Shown: piece by piece, positions 25,264 through 34,084 of the stretch | Position numbering within the stretch: position 1 is the first letter of the stretch | Layout: each line of letters starts with the position of its first letter | Assembly: GCF_004153445.1 (NCBI RefSeq) | Contig: NZ_SDQC01000006.1 | Span: forward strand, 1 to 64,000 | Length of the DNA: 64,000 nucleotides | DNA from: Allopusillimonas soli | GTDB lineage: Bacteria > Pseudomonadota > Gammaproteobacteria > Burkholderiales > Burkholderiaceae_B | Reading direction: 5' to 3' | Program-made: the position numbers and the translations under genes | The notes under the pieces: model-generated | What the model was told of the DNA's origin: nothing | Databases searched by the model: none | The model's input: the letters and a program-made list of their open reading frames with translations, nothing else

Positions 25264-26515
25264 GGATGGATTCCTGGGGAGTGGACAGAAATTGGCTGCA
25301 GGTATCGGCGAGCGAGGCTTTTTTCGCCTGAACGACGCTTGCAACATGAACGGAACGCGGCCTGGTGGCGATCCATGCCAGCAGCATGGCCGCCAGGAGT
25401 ACTACGCTGCCGGCAACAAAGACGGTTGAAACGCCGCTGGCGTCGACAATGGCGCCGCCGACGGCGGCGCCCGCTGCTATCCCTGTCTGGATGGCTGCAA
25501 CGATCAATCCGCCAGCCGCCTCCGCCTCATCTGGAACAGCGTCCGCAACCCAGGTGGACCAGCTCATCGGGACGATGCCGAACACCATCCCCCAGGCCGC
25601 GATCATGGTCACGGCTCCCCATTGCGAACCGCCTAGCCCGGCCAGACCGATGCCCAGCATACCCATGATCAGAGGCATGGTGATCAGCGTGCGCGACAGG
25701 CCCCATTTGATCACCCAGCTTCCCATGGCGGAACCGAGGAAATTGGCAACACCGAATACCAGGAGCATTCCCGAGACGCCGCTTATACCCACACCGGTCA
25801 CATCCTCCAGAAATGGACGCAAGTACGTGAAAAAGGCGAAGTGTCCCGCAAAGACCAGGCCTGCCGCCACTACGCCTATTCCGATGCCTGGGCGCCGCAT
25901 CACCGCGAGCAGCGTTCCCAGGTTCGTGGCGCTGCGAGGCGCCATCCGCGGCAGCGTCGCGGCCTGCGTCACCAGAGCCACCAACCCCAGCGCGGCGCCG
26001 ACCAGGAAAACCAGGCGCCAGCCTATGATCGCTCCCAGATAGCTGCCAACCGGAGCCGCGACAATGGTGGCGGCGGCCACGCCGCTGAATACGATGGATA
26101 AGGCGCGTGGAATGTCGGACTCGGGCACCAGCCGCATGACTGCAGCCGTGGACATAGTCCAAAACCCGCCGATTGCGATGCCGAGTAATATACGGGCCGC
26201 CAGCAACACAGACACATTGGGCGCGACGGCGACGAGCAAGTCCGATACAACGAGTAGTGCGGAAAACGCCAGGAATACGGCACGCCGGTCCACGCGATGC
26301 ATGACGGTGGACACCAGCAGACTGGCAAACAGCGCCACAAAGGCCGTGACGGTCACTGCCTGGCCAGCACCGCCTTCAGTAACGCCCATGCCGGCCGCCA
26401 TGGGCGTCAGCAGGCTGGACGGCAGGAATTCGGATGTGACCAGCGCGAAAACGCCCAAGGCCATGGAAAACACGGCGCCCCAGGCCGGCCGGGACGATTG
26501 GGTTGATGCATACAT
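25250..26515 (-). CDS. MFS transporter, AraJ/sugar-efflux-like
   Basis: A 421-residue, 12-helix exporter-type MFS protein. Marks are ALVTSEFLPSSLLTPMAAGM in helix 1, the VDRRAVFLAFSALLVV loop motif and the RILLGIAIGGFWTMS segment of helix 4. Drug:H+ and sugar efflux pumps of the DHA1 group look like this. It precedes and overlaps the CurA-like reductase and diverges from an AraC regulator 140 bases away, so export of a reactive compound plus its reduction is plausible. Confidence 0.88.
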   Translation of the reverse strand: MYASTQSSRPAWGAVFSMALGVFALVTSEFLPSSLLTPMAAGMGVTEGGAGQAVTVTAFVALFASLLVSTVMHRVDRRAVFLAFSALLVVSDLLVAVAPNVSVLLAARILLGIAIGGFWTMSTAAVMRLVPESDIPRALSIVFSGVAAATIVAAPVGSYLGAIIGWRLVFLVGAALGLVALVTQAATLPRMAPRSATNLGTLLAVMRRPGIGIGVVAAGLVFAGHFAFFTYLRPFLEDVTGVGISGVSGMLLVFGVANFLGSAMGSWVIKWGLSRTLITMPLIMGMLGIGLAGLGGSQWGAVTMIAAWGMVFGIVPMSWSTWVADAVPDEAEAAGGLIVAAIQTGIAAGAAVGGAIVDASGVSTVFVAGSVVLLAAMLLAWIATRPRSVHVASVVQAKKASLADTCSQFLSTPQESIRETN

Positions 26516-26655
26516 GAAACTCTCCGTCGCGAGGGCTGAAATGCCCTGTCATGGCGTGCCAGTTTAGAGTGGCAAAACAGGCATGTCTATGCTAAAAAAC
26601 AGTAATTTTTTGATCATTCGTCTTGAAATTCACTTGCAACGAAAACAGGCCCTTC

Positions 26656-27663
26656 ATGACAAAGACTGCCTCGCACACTGCGGCCTCCAGCAATCCGGAA
26701 TACGCATCGCTTCCCGGCGACCTGATCAGTGAACTGCTGCTTGGCATGCGTCTTCACGGCGTCAACTACCATCGGGTGAAGCTCACGCCCCCATTCGGGC
26801 TGGGCTTCCACGCGGTCGGCGATCACGCCCAGTTCCATTTCGTCGCGCAAGGACCGGTGCATGTGCGCACGGAAGACGGCACACTGCATGTGCTGCAGAC
26901 TGACGATGCGGTCCTGCTGCCACGCGGTGGGCGTCATGATCTGCTTTCCGCGCCCGACATTCATAGCCGGGATATCGCCTGCTTCGAAGCAGTCGTGTTG
27001 TGCGATGGCGTGCGCAGCGTCTGCGACGGCGCGGGAATGTCGTGCCGCGACCAGGACACGTTGATATTCAGTGGATGCATGGAGTTCGACCTCGGCGGTA
27101 TGCACCCCCTGGTAGGGTTGATGCCGGAGATCATGCGAGTGGATACCTTGCTGGACCGCTATCCGGAAATCCGTCCCATGCTGGACGCCATGGAGCGCGA
27201 AGCGCGATCGCAGCGTGCCGGCTCCGCCGCCATCCTGGCGCGCCTGGCCGACGTCGTAGCCGCCTATATTGTGCGCGGCTGGGTGGAGTGCGGCTGCGGC
27301 GACGCTGCCGGCTGGATCGATGCGCTGCGTGACCCCCGCCTGGGTCGGGCCATTGCCGCCTTGCATCGCAACCCTGGAAAGAACTGGACCCTCGATGACC
27401 TTGCCGCCGAAATGGGACGCTCGCGAGCGGTCTTTTCCGAACGGTTTCTCGCCGCCACCGGCACCACACCGCATCGCTACCTGACGGACTTGCGCATGCG
27501 TCTCGCCCGGAAATGGATAGACCGCGATCGCCTACCCATAGGCGATGTTGCCGAACGGCTTGGTTATGGGTCGCAGGCGGCCTTCAGTCGCGCATTCAAG
27601 CGCAGCACCGGCCTGTCGCCCGGCGCCGCCCGCACGTCAGCATCCAGCAGCCGGCAAAACTGA
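26656..27663 (+). CDS. AraC-family regulator with cupin sensor domain
   Basis: A 335-residue regulator: a cupin_6-type sensor (about 15-190) and a C-terminal double helix-turn-helix (WTLDDLAAEMGRSRAVFSER, then IGDVAERLGYGSQAAFSRAF). The start at 26,656 gives MTKTASHTAASSN; a TTG at 26,623 has no better signal. It diverges from the MFS and CurA-like genes, which it probably controls. A GGCGGC/GCCGCC hairpin follows the stop. Confidence 0.92.
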   Translation: MTKTASHTAASSNPEYASLPGDLISELLLGMRLHGVNYHRVKLTPPFGLGFHAVGDHAQFHFVAQGPVHVRTEDGTLHVLQTDDAVLLPRGGRHDLLSAPDIHSRDIACFEAVVLCDGVRSVCDGAGMSCRDQDTLIFSGCMEFDLGGMHPLVGLMPEIMRVDTLLDRYPEIRPMLDAMEREARSQRAGSAAILARLADVVAAYIVRGWVECGCGDAAGWIDALRDPRLGRAIAALHRNPGKNWTLDDLAAEMGRSRAVFSERFLAATGTTPHRYLTDLRMRLARKWIDRDRLPIGDVAERLGYGSQAAFSRAFKRSTGLSPGAARTSASSSRQN

Positions 27664-27680
27664 CGTCGCACCAGGGAAGG

Positions 27681-27701
27681 GGCGGCTGCCTGCGTGCCGC
27701 C
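27681..27701 (+). terminator. Possible hairpin terminator after the AraC gene
   Basis: GGCGGC and GCCGCC flank nine bases, 17 bases past the stop. There is no T run directly after it, so its function as a terminator is doubtful. Confidence 0.3.
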
Positions 27702-27718
27702 GCCTCGCCGTAAATTAT

Positions 27719-27732
27719 TTGATCTAAATCAA
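27719..27732. promoter_or_regulatory. Perfect FNR/ANR-type box
   Basis: TTGAT-CTAA-ATCAA matches the FNR/ANR half-site consensus in all ten defined positions. It lies 137 bases ahead of the small ORF at 27,869 and could make that gene, and perhaps the Wzz-like operon, respond to low oxygen. Binding is inferred from the consensus alone. Confidence 0.55.
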
Positions 27733-27868
27733 TAAACGGTTAATCAGCTCCGCTACGGCAGGGAAAAATCCTTAATTTGCAATGGTTTGCACTTATCCTG
27801 TTGATTATTGATACAACTCGACCATACTGGTCACGTCACATACTCAACGAATCAGCAAAGGCAAGGTT

Positions 27869-28102
27869 TTGTCCACATCATCCGATATCATCACAGGTCG
27901 CGGAGTTTATGTCACACGAGGAGGACGGCTCGTGTTTATTGAGAGGTTCGAACAGAATCCACAGCTTGCCACAACGCAGGCGCATGGCTATACCGTCGAA
28001 GGGTCACGCGAGGAATCCGTTCGCGCCTGGCGGACATGGTCGCCAAACGGCGATGTGCTTACCGACGACGAGCCGCACTGGGATATTGTTCAGGCTGTGT
28101 AA
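27869..28102 (+). CDS. Small hypothetical protein
   Basis: A 77-residue soluble protein starting with TTG behind AAAGGC. It contains GVYVTRGGRLVFIERFEQNP followed by a TTQAHGYTV segment, which I recall from short uncharacterised proteobacterial proteins. No catalytic motif is visible. It is alone between the AraC gene and the Wzz-like gene, with an FNR-type box upstream. An internal GTG at 27,930 has a strong GAGGAGG ahead of it but would remove conserved residues. Confidence 0.55.
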   Translation: MSTSSDIITGRGVYVTRGGRLVFIERFEQNPQLATTQAHGYTVEGSREESVRAWRTWSPNGDVLTDDEPHWDIVQAV

Positions 28103-28291
28103 GGCATGGCGCGGGAGCGCCTCTTTCATCGGGCACTGCTTTTACGCCGGCCAAAATAAATAAAGCAGCAAAATCCGGCTCAACTCGCCTTATCGAAAAT
28201 TTGCCACACGAGGTAGACTCACCCGTTTTTCACTATATCGGCACGGCGTGCCGCACGCGGCGGTCCGCCATCGTCCTTGTCTGCCACTGCC

Positions 28292-29377
28292 ATGACCTCG
28301 CCACCGCAGCATGCCAAAAGGCCTATCGATGATGAGCTGGATATCTTCCTGTTCTTTGTTCTTCTCTGGCGCAAGCGGCTGTTCATCTGGGCATGCATGC
28401 TCATCGGCATGGCCCTTGCGGCCGCCTATACTTATCTGGTTCCTGAAAAATGGACATCGACGGCGAGATTGCAGCCGCCCAAGATTGAACAGATCCGGGG
28501 CTATCTGGAACAGCGGCGTGCCATGGCACGCGTCGATGGCAACAAGACAGTCGATACCGCCGCGTTGACCAATGCCCTGTATAGCCGCTTCGTCGCGCTT
28601 GCAGCCGAAGCCCGCCACAAGATGGACTACCTAGCGGGCACAGCCTACTACCGCCGGCTTCTCAAGCATCGCGGCACGATGGCTTCGCCAGGCGCTCTTT
28701 ACCATCTGGCTGAGGACGCGCTGCACATCAAGGCGCCTGAGGCGGGACAGATTGCGCCTTATCATGAGCTTTCTTTCACCGCCGACTCGCCGGAATCGGC
28801 CCAGCAAACACTGGCCGGCTTTATCGCCTGGATCAACGATCTGGCATTCCGGCAGGTGGATACAGAGTTCAACGACGCCCTCGACGCCCAGATCATGTCG
28901 CGGCAGACGGCGTTGCGCAATATCGATCTGCACTTGCATGCCGAACGCGACCATCGCATCGCTCAGCTCGAGGCTGCGTTGCATACGGCCCAAGCCGCCG
29001 AACTGGGCGATTACGCATTGGGCCGCGCGCAGGACGGCACCATGGTGATCGAATTGAGTGATGCACGGCGGCTGTATATGCATGGCGAAAAGTATCTGCG
29101 CGCCGAATTGGCGACAGCCAAGGAAACCCCCGTCATTCATCCGCCGCACTATCATGAGATGCAGCGCGACCTGCGGGCGCTGCAACCCTTGCGCTCGTAC
29201 GACATCAGGACGCAATCCTACGATTATCAACTCGCGCCTACCCTGCCCATGCGCCGCGACAGCCCTCAACGCACCATGTCCATCATGCTGGGCGCCTTGC
29301 TTGGCATGCTTGCCGCCTGCTTCTGGACGCTGGTCATGGTCGGCCATGCACGTCAGCCTTATACTGCATGCGAATGA
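28292..29377 (+). CDS. Wzz-like polysaccharide chain-length protein
   Basis: A 361-residue inner-membrane protein. Helix 1 (about 32-53: RLFIWACMLIGMALAAAYTY) is followed by the Wzz-type start of the periplasmic part (LVPEKWTSTARLQPP), a long helical region and a second helix near the C terminus (SIMLGALLGMLAACFWTLVM). This is the architecture of O-antigen chain-length determinants, though no polymerase or glycosyltransferase is nearby. The phosphoribosyltransferase-HAD gene starts 13 bases later. Confidence 0.85.
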   Translation: MTSPPQHAKRPIDDELDIFLFFVLLWRKRLFIWACMLIGMALAAAYTYLVPEKWTSTARLQPPKIEQIRGYLEQRRAMARVDGNKTVDTAALTNALYSRFVALAAEARHKMDYLAGTAYYRRLLKHRGTMASPGALYHLAEDALHIKAPEAGQIAPYHELSFTADSPESAQQTLAGFIAWINDLAFRQVDTEFNDALDAQIMSRQTALRNIDLHLHAERDHRIAQLEAALHTAQAAELGDYALGRAQDGTMVIELSDARRLYMHGEKYLRAELATAKETPVIHPPHYHEMQRDLRALQPLRSYDIRTQSYDYQLAPTLPMRRDSPQRTMSIMLGALLGMLAACFWTLVMVGHARQPYTACE

Positions 29378-29390
29378 ATGGAGCCCACGC

Positions 29391-30323
29391 ATGCCACCCC
29401 CCTCCGCTACAGCCCTATGCTATGACTATGTCCGCGTCGAAGCCATCGTGCTCGCCTTCGTGCCTGCGTGGCGGCAGGCGGGCTTCGATGCAATAGTGGC
29501 CATTGCGCGCGGCGGCCTGGTGCCCGGGGTCATGGCGGCAACTGAGCTCGACCTGCCGCTGCATGCCCTGGCCTACGATCGCCCCGCCCGGCGGCCCACG
29601 TGGTACAGCGCCGGCCAGCCAGCGAGGCGATCTCGGCTACTGTTGGTGGAAGACATTGCAGGACGCGGCACGACGCTCAGCGACTGCGCCGCCTTCCTGC
29701 GCGCTCAGGGACATGAAGTTCATATTTTTACCCTGGCCCACGATGCGCAGTCACGCATCCGACCCGACTACGGCGCGCCCGTACCAGACGGCTATCGGGC
29801 CTGGTTTCCCTGGGAACGCACCTCTATTTCCCCGGGCTTCGACGCTACTGACAACCAGCCAAACCGTCCCGAATACGACTATGCGTACTGGGCCATAGAT
29901 CTCGATGGCATCCTGCTCATGGATCTGCCGGAAGCCGACTATGCACGGGCGCTGAACGAGACGCTCGCTCGTCGAGACGCCTTGCTTCCCAGCAATACGC
30001 TGCCAGGGATCGATCTGCAAAACGTTACCATTATCACGGGCCGCCCCGAACAAGACAGGGAGCGCACCAAATCGTGGCTTGACCGCCACGGCTTTCATGG
30101 GTCGCTCGTCATGCGGGACGCGCGTCGGCATGGGCCGGCCGACACGCCCTTGCACAAGGCCCAGGCCCTGCTGGCACGGTGCCACACCCACTTTCTGGAA
30201 AGCGACCCCGTTCAGGCGCTGCAGATCGCGCGCATCGCGCCTGTGGCCCGTGTAATCTGGTGGAACGGCGGCGAGGCGCTGGCCGTCCATGCCAGCGAGG
30301 TGGGCGGACTGAAGCTGCTCTGA
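29391..30323 (+). CDS. Fused phosphoribosyltransferase - HAD-like phosphatase
   Basis: A 310-residue two-domain protein. The N-terminal part (about 1-165) is a type I phosphoribosyltransferase: AIVAIARGGLVPGVMAA and the PRPP loop RLLLVEDIAGRGTTL. The C-terminal part (about 166-310) is HAD-like: YWAIDLDGILLMD (motif I), VTIITGRP (motif II), a lysine in LHKAQALL (motif III) and FLESDPVQA (motif IV). ATG at 29,391 follows TGGAG and lies 13 bases after the Wzz-like gene. A base or nucleotide salvage or repair role is possible; the substrate is unknown. Confidence 0.85.
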   Translation: MPPPSATALCYDYVRVEAIVLAFVPAWRQAGFDAIVAIARGGLVPGVMAATELDLPLHALAYDRPARRPTWYSAGQPARRSRLLLVEDIAGRGTTLSDCAAFLRAQGHEVHIFTLAHDAQSRIRPDYGAPVPDGYRAWFPWERTSISPGFDATDNQPNRPEYDYAYWAIDLDGILLMDLPEADYARALNETLARRDALLPSNTLPGIDLQNVTIITGRPEQDRERTKSWLDRHGFHGSLVMRDARRHGPADTPLHKAQALLARCHTHFLESDPVQALQIARIAPVARVIWWNGGEALAVHASEVGGLKLL

Positions 30324-30395
30324 AGCACTCGCTGCAGCTGTTGACATTAAAATCTCCGCATCGGCCCGCATGGGCACGCATACTGGAGCCCCGCC

Positions 30396-31568
30396 TTGCC
30401 CAACCCCGCCCAGATCACCTGCGTCGAAGATTTCCGTATTCTCGCCAAGCGCCGCGTGCCGCGCATGTTCTATGACTATGCCGACTCCGGCTCCTGGACG
30501 GAAGGCACTTATCGGGCCAATACAGCCGATCTGCAAAAGCTGAAGTTTCGTCAGCGCGTCGCCGTCGATATCGAAAAACGTACGCTGCGCACCACCATGA
30601 TAGGCGTGGATGTCGCCATGCCGGTGGCCATCGCACCCACGGGCCTTACCGGCATGCAGCATGCCGATGGCGAAATTCTGGGCGCTCGCGCTGCCGCCGC
30701 CTTTGGCATACCTTTTACACTCTCGACCATGAGCATCTGCTCAATCGAGGACATTGCCGAGCATACGCGCAAGCCATTCTGGTTCCAGCTATACGTCATG
30801 CGCGACCGCGATTTCATCGGGGGCCTGATCGACCGCGCAAAGGCGGCCAACTGCTCGGCGCTGGTTCTCACCCTGGATCTGCAGGTACTGGGGCAACGCC
30901 ACAAAGACATAAAGAACGGCTTGTCCACGCCACCCAAGCCCACCTTGGCCAACCTCGTCAATCTTGTCACCAAGCCGCGCTGGTGCATGGGCATGCTGGG
31001 TACGCGGCGCCGTACATTCGGCAACATCGTGGGCCACGCAAAAGGCGTCAAAGATCTATCATCGCTTTCCACGTGGACCGCCGAGCAGTTCGATCCGCGC
31101 CTGAGCTGGGACGACATCGCCTGGATCAAGAAACGCTGGGGCGGAAAACTCGTAGTCAAGGGCATCATGGATGCGGCCGACGCCAGATTGGCCGTGGACT
31201 GCGGCGCCGATGCGCTGATCGTTTCCAATCATGGCGGCAGGCAACTCGACGGCGCCCCTTCCTCCATCTCGGCGCTGCCGGCCATTGCGCATGCGGCGGG
31301 TAAGGACATTGAAATCTGGATGGATGGCGGCATACGATCCGGACAGGATGTGCTGAGGGCCGTGGCCATGGGCGCGCAGGGCACGATGATAGGACGCGCA
31401 TTCCTTTACGCACTGGGCGCCATGGGGGAGGCAGGCGTGCTGCGCTGCTTGCAGATGATCGCCAATGAGCTGGATATCTCCATGGCATTCTGTGGCCATA
31501 CGGACATTCGCAAGATAGACCGGTCCGTTCTGGTAAACGGCAGTATCTTCGATACGCACGCCGCCTGA
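30396..31568 (+). CDS. FMN-dependent alpha-hydroxy-acid dehydrogenase (LldD-like)
   Basis: A 390-residue TIM-barrel flavoprotein of the L-lactate dehydrogenase / glycolate oxidase family. The active-site histidine and arginine lie in IVSNHGGRQLDG, the FMN phosphate loop in MDGGIRSGQDVLRAVAMGAQ, and the substrate tyrosine in FYDYADSGSWTEGTY. It oxidises a 2-hydroxy acid to the 2-oxo acid. The gene starts with TTG at 30,396. L-lactate is the default guess, but LldD, mandelate and glycolate enzymes are hard to separate by eye. Confidence 0.9.
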   Translation: MPNPAQITCVEDFRILAKRRVPRMFYDYADSGSWTEGTYRANTADLQKLKFRQRVAVDIEKRTLRTTMIGVDVAMPVAIAPTGLTGMQHADGEILGARAAAAFGIPFTLSTMSICSIEDIAEHTRKPFWFQLYVMRDRDFIGGLIDRAKAANCSALVLTLDLQVLGQRHKDIKNGLSTPPKPTLANLVNLVTKPRWCMGMLGTRRRTFGNIVGHAKGVKDLSSLSTWTAEQFDPRLSWDDIAWIKKRWGGKLVVKGIMDAADARLAVDCGADALIVSNHGGRQLDGAPSSISALPAIAHAAGKDIEIWMDGGIRSGQDVLRAVAMGAQGTMIGRAFLYALGAMGEAGVLRCLQMIANELDISMAFCGHTDIRKIDRSVLVNGSIFDTHAA

Positions 31569-31598
31569 GCGGATCGCGCCGGCAGTGCGCGGCGCCGC

Positions 31599-32186
31599 CT
31601 AGTCGGGTTTGGTCATGGCGCGGGTCAGGCGCGGACGACCCGCTTCCTCACGGGTCAAGGCCTCGGTTTCGCGCATGGATGCCAGGCTGCGCAGTGTCAG
31701 CCGCTGGTACTGCCGCGTACCGAACTGCTTATGGGCAATCTCGGCATCACTCAGGCTGCGCATCACACGCGCTGGTGAACCCAGAACCAGACTGCGAGCC
31801 GGCACCTGCATGCCCACCTTCACAAAGGCCATGGCGCCGACGATGCTCGCATCACCCACGGATGCGTTGTCCATGACCACGGCATTCATGCCCACCAACA
31901 CATCGCGCCCGATATAGCAACTGTGCAGAATGGCGCCGTGACCAATGTGCCCGTCCACATCCACCACAAGCTCGCTTTCCACCTGCCCATGTAAAACGCA
32001 GTTGTCCTGGATATTGGCTCCCTCTTTCACCACGATGCGTCCGAAATCGCCGCGCAGGCAGGCACAGGGACCGATATAGGCATGCGGGCCGATAACGACG
32101 TCGCCAATCAGAACGGCACTGGGATGTACATAGGCGGTGGGATCCACCACCGGTGTGATGCCGTCAAGCGCATAGACCTTGACCAT
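31599..32186 (-). CDS. paaY: PaaY-like gamma-carbonic-anhydrase-fold hexapeptide protein
   Basis: A 195-residue left-handed beta-helix protein with hexapeptide repeats (about 15-145) and three metal histidines in CVLHG, GHIGHGA and LHSC. The tail continues MRSLSDAEIAHKQFGTRQYQ, as in PaaY and CaiE. PaaY hydrolyses dead-end CoA thioesters in phenylacetate degradation. The start at 32,186 has GGAGG six bases upstream. No other paa genes are near, so the role here may be more general; the symbol reflects homology only. Confidence 0.82.
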   Translation of the reverse strand: MVKVYALDGITPVVDPTAYVHPSAVLIGDVVIGPHAYIGPCACLRGDFGRIVVKEGANIQDNCVLHGQVESELVVDVDGHIGHGAILHSCYIGRDVLVGMNAVVMDNASVGDASIVGAMAFVKVGMQVPARSLVLGSPARVMRSLSDAEIAHKQFGTRQYQRLTLRSLASMRETEALTREEAGRPRLTRAMTKPD

Positions 32187-32222
32187 GCCGCTGCCTCCGT
32201 TTGTCATGTTGAATGACGGTCA

Positions 32223-33212
32223 TTATCGCGCCAGCGGCAGCTTGCTGCCCGCAATCGCCCGCTCACGCAATATATCTCCGCGGAACTGAAACAGCTTTGC
32301 CGGCCGGCCCGCCGCGCCCCGTGTCATCCTGCCCGTCTCTTCCACCAGCGCTTGCTGTTCGATGAAGCGTCGAAAATTCTGCTTGTGCAGCGGCCGTCCC
32401 GCCACCGCCTCGAATGCCTGCTGCAACTGCAACAGCGTGAACTCTCCGGGCATCAACTCGAACACTACAGGCCGGTAGCGGATCTTGGCGCGAAGACGCG
32501 CCATGGCAGTGGCGAGAATGCGGCGGTGATCATGCTGCATGTCGTGTCCCCATGCGGCTTCCTTCGGAAACGATGGCCCCCTCTCCTCGAACGGAAGCGA
32601 ATTCGGATGAGCGGCCGGCCGACGCGCTGCCTCGGGTACCAGTCCGGCCTCGAACAGCAGCTCATAGCGCTGCAAGACCAGCTCCTCGTTCCAGGCGGCA
32701 TGGTTATGGCCGAAGGTGTCTGCCACGCGCTGCATGCGTGTTTGCCGAGTGCAGCCGTCAGCGGCATTACACCAGTCATGCAAGGCCGGCAGCATGGCGG
32801 TGTCGAGCATACCCGGGCGACCACTGCGCCAATCTTCCCAGGGAAAATAAAAATACCAGTCGCGCCAGCCCGCCTCATGCGCGGGCGCTGCTTCATCGCC
32901 CTCTCGCGTCAGGCCGAGATAGCTGACGGAAATGACGCGACGGCCGGCCTGATCGGCACGATCGCGATCGGCAAAGGTATAGAGCTGCTCGACATAGCCC
33001 AATGGATGGTGGGTTTGCGCCTCCACCCAGGCTCGCATGCCCGCCTGCAGCGACCGGTGGGACGACTGGAATGGCCCCGCCGGCAAGGCATGGTGTCCGG
33101 CCCGCGTCAGCACTCGCGGCCTGCCCTGATTGACCGCCACAAGTACGGCGACCAGTTCGGCCTCGACCTGGTCGACAGATGCTGGAAACGAAGTAGCCTT
33201 GGGCAATGACAT
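32223..33212 (-). CDS. Nudix-like regulator (NrtR-type) with a degenerate Nudix box
   Basis: A 329-residue protein. The N-terminal part looks like a Nudix domain (ELVAVLVAVNQGRPRVLTRA, then LPAGPF), but the Nudix helix lacks the REUXEE glutamates. The C-terminal part is a winged helix similar to NrtR (FTLLQLQQAFEAVAGRPLHK, then NFRRFIEQQALVEETGR). NrtR proteins repress NAD genes and sense ADP-ribose with a hydrolase-dead Nudix fold. The middle insertion, about 130 residues, is longer than in NrtR. Its targets are not visible here. Confidence 0.75.
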   Translation of the reverse strand: MSLPKATSFPASVDQVEAELVAVLVAVNQGRPRVLTRAGHHALPAGPFQSSHRSLQAGMRAWVEAQTHHPLGYVEQLYTFADRDRADQAGRRVISVSYLGLTREGDEAAPAHEAGWRDWYFYFPWEDWRSGRPGMLDTAMLPALHDWCNAADGCTRQTRMQRVADTFGHNHAAWNEELVLQRYELLFEAGLVPEAARRPAAHPNSLPFEERGPSFPKEAAWGHDMQHDHRRILATAMARLRAKIRYRPVVFELMPGEFTLLQLQQAFEAVAGRPLHKQNFRRFIEQQALVEETGRMTRGAAGRPAKLFQFRGDILRERAIAGSKLPLAR

Positions 33213-33327
33213 GGGTGCAGCGGGAAAATAGCCATTATAGGCATGGCTGCTGAAGCTATACCGTGGACGATATGGCGCCCACATGTTACGGTTGGCAAAT
33301 TTTCCGGACCATCCCGCCTTTCATCGC

Positions 33328-33924
33328 ATGCCCGCCCTCATTTTCCGCATCGTGCGTCTGGCCCGCCTGATGCCGCTATTGCTGGCTGTTGGCTGCGCCA
33401 CGGTTCCCCCATCCAATCTCGACAATATCTGCGAAATATTCCGCGAACGGCCAGCGTGGCATGATGACGCCCTGGACATGCAGCGAAAATGGGGCGTGCC
33501 GCCGCAGGTGGCGATGGCCATCATCTATCAGGAATCCAGCTTTCGCGAGGATGCGCTGCCACCGCGCCGTTATTTGCTGGGCTTCATACCCTGGGGCCGC
33601 GTCAGCTCGGCCTACGGCTATGCCCAGGCCAAGGATGAAACCTGGGCCGACTATCAGCGCGAGGCCGGCAGCTGGTTCTCCGACCGGGACGATTTCGGCG
33701 ATGCGCTGGACTTCATGGGCTGGTATATGAACAAGTCGCAGCGCCTGAACGGCGTATCAAAATGGGATGCCTATGGCCAGTACCTCAATTATCACGAGGG
33801 CTGGACGGGCTACCGCAACCGCAGTTATGAACGCAAGGCCTGGCTCAAGCGCGTGGCGGCCAAGGTGCAGGCGCGCGCGGAGCGCTTCGGCGCCCAATAC
33901 CGCAGTTGCCAGGACGACCTTTGA
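33328..33924 (+). CDS. Lytic transglycosylase-like lipoprotein (EmtA/MltE-like)
   Basis: A 198-residue lipoprotein with a lipobox near residue 22 (LMPLLLAVGC). The SLT-type core is VAMAIIYQESSFREDALPPR with the catalytic glutamate, then AYGYAQAKDETWADYQREAG. The fold should cut peptidoglycan glycan strands from the outer membrane inner leaflet. ATG at 33,328 gives a normal signal sequence; an ATG at 33,283 would overlap the divergent Nudix-like frame. Confidence 0.83.
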   Translation: MPALIFRIVRLARLMPLLLAVGCATVPPSNLDNICEIFRERPAWHDDALDMQRKWGVPPQVAMAIIYQESSFREDALPPRRYLLGFIPWGRVSSAYGYAQAKDETWADYQREAGSWFSDRDDFGDALDFMGWYMNKSQRLNGVSKWDAYGQYLNYHEGWTGYRNRSYERKAWLKRVAAKVQARAERFGAQYRSCQDDL

Positions 33925-34084
33925 TACCGCTCTGCGACGCGCCTGAAAGCGCGCCGGATCCGGCGGCCCGTGGCCGGCGCTGCAAGGCCCAATGGCAGTG
34001 CCAGAACTCGTGCCGCCATCGGCGTTAACATAGATTGTCCAGAATTATTGCCAAGACAGGCATCTTTAAGCAGGAGACTTGAAC

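Noticed and set aside
24229-25347. Long form of the CurA-like reductase starting at 25,347
   Set aside because: The extra 28 residues lie in the MFS gene and do not resemble the family N terminus; GTG at 25,263 gives the normal 344-residue protein.
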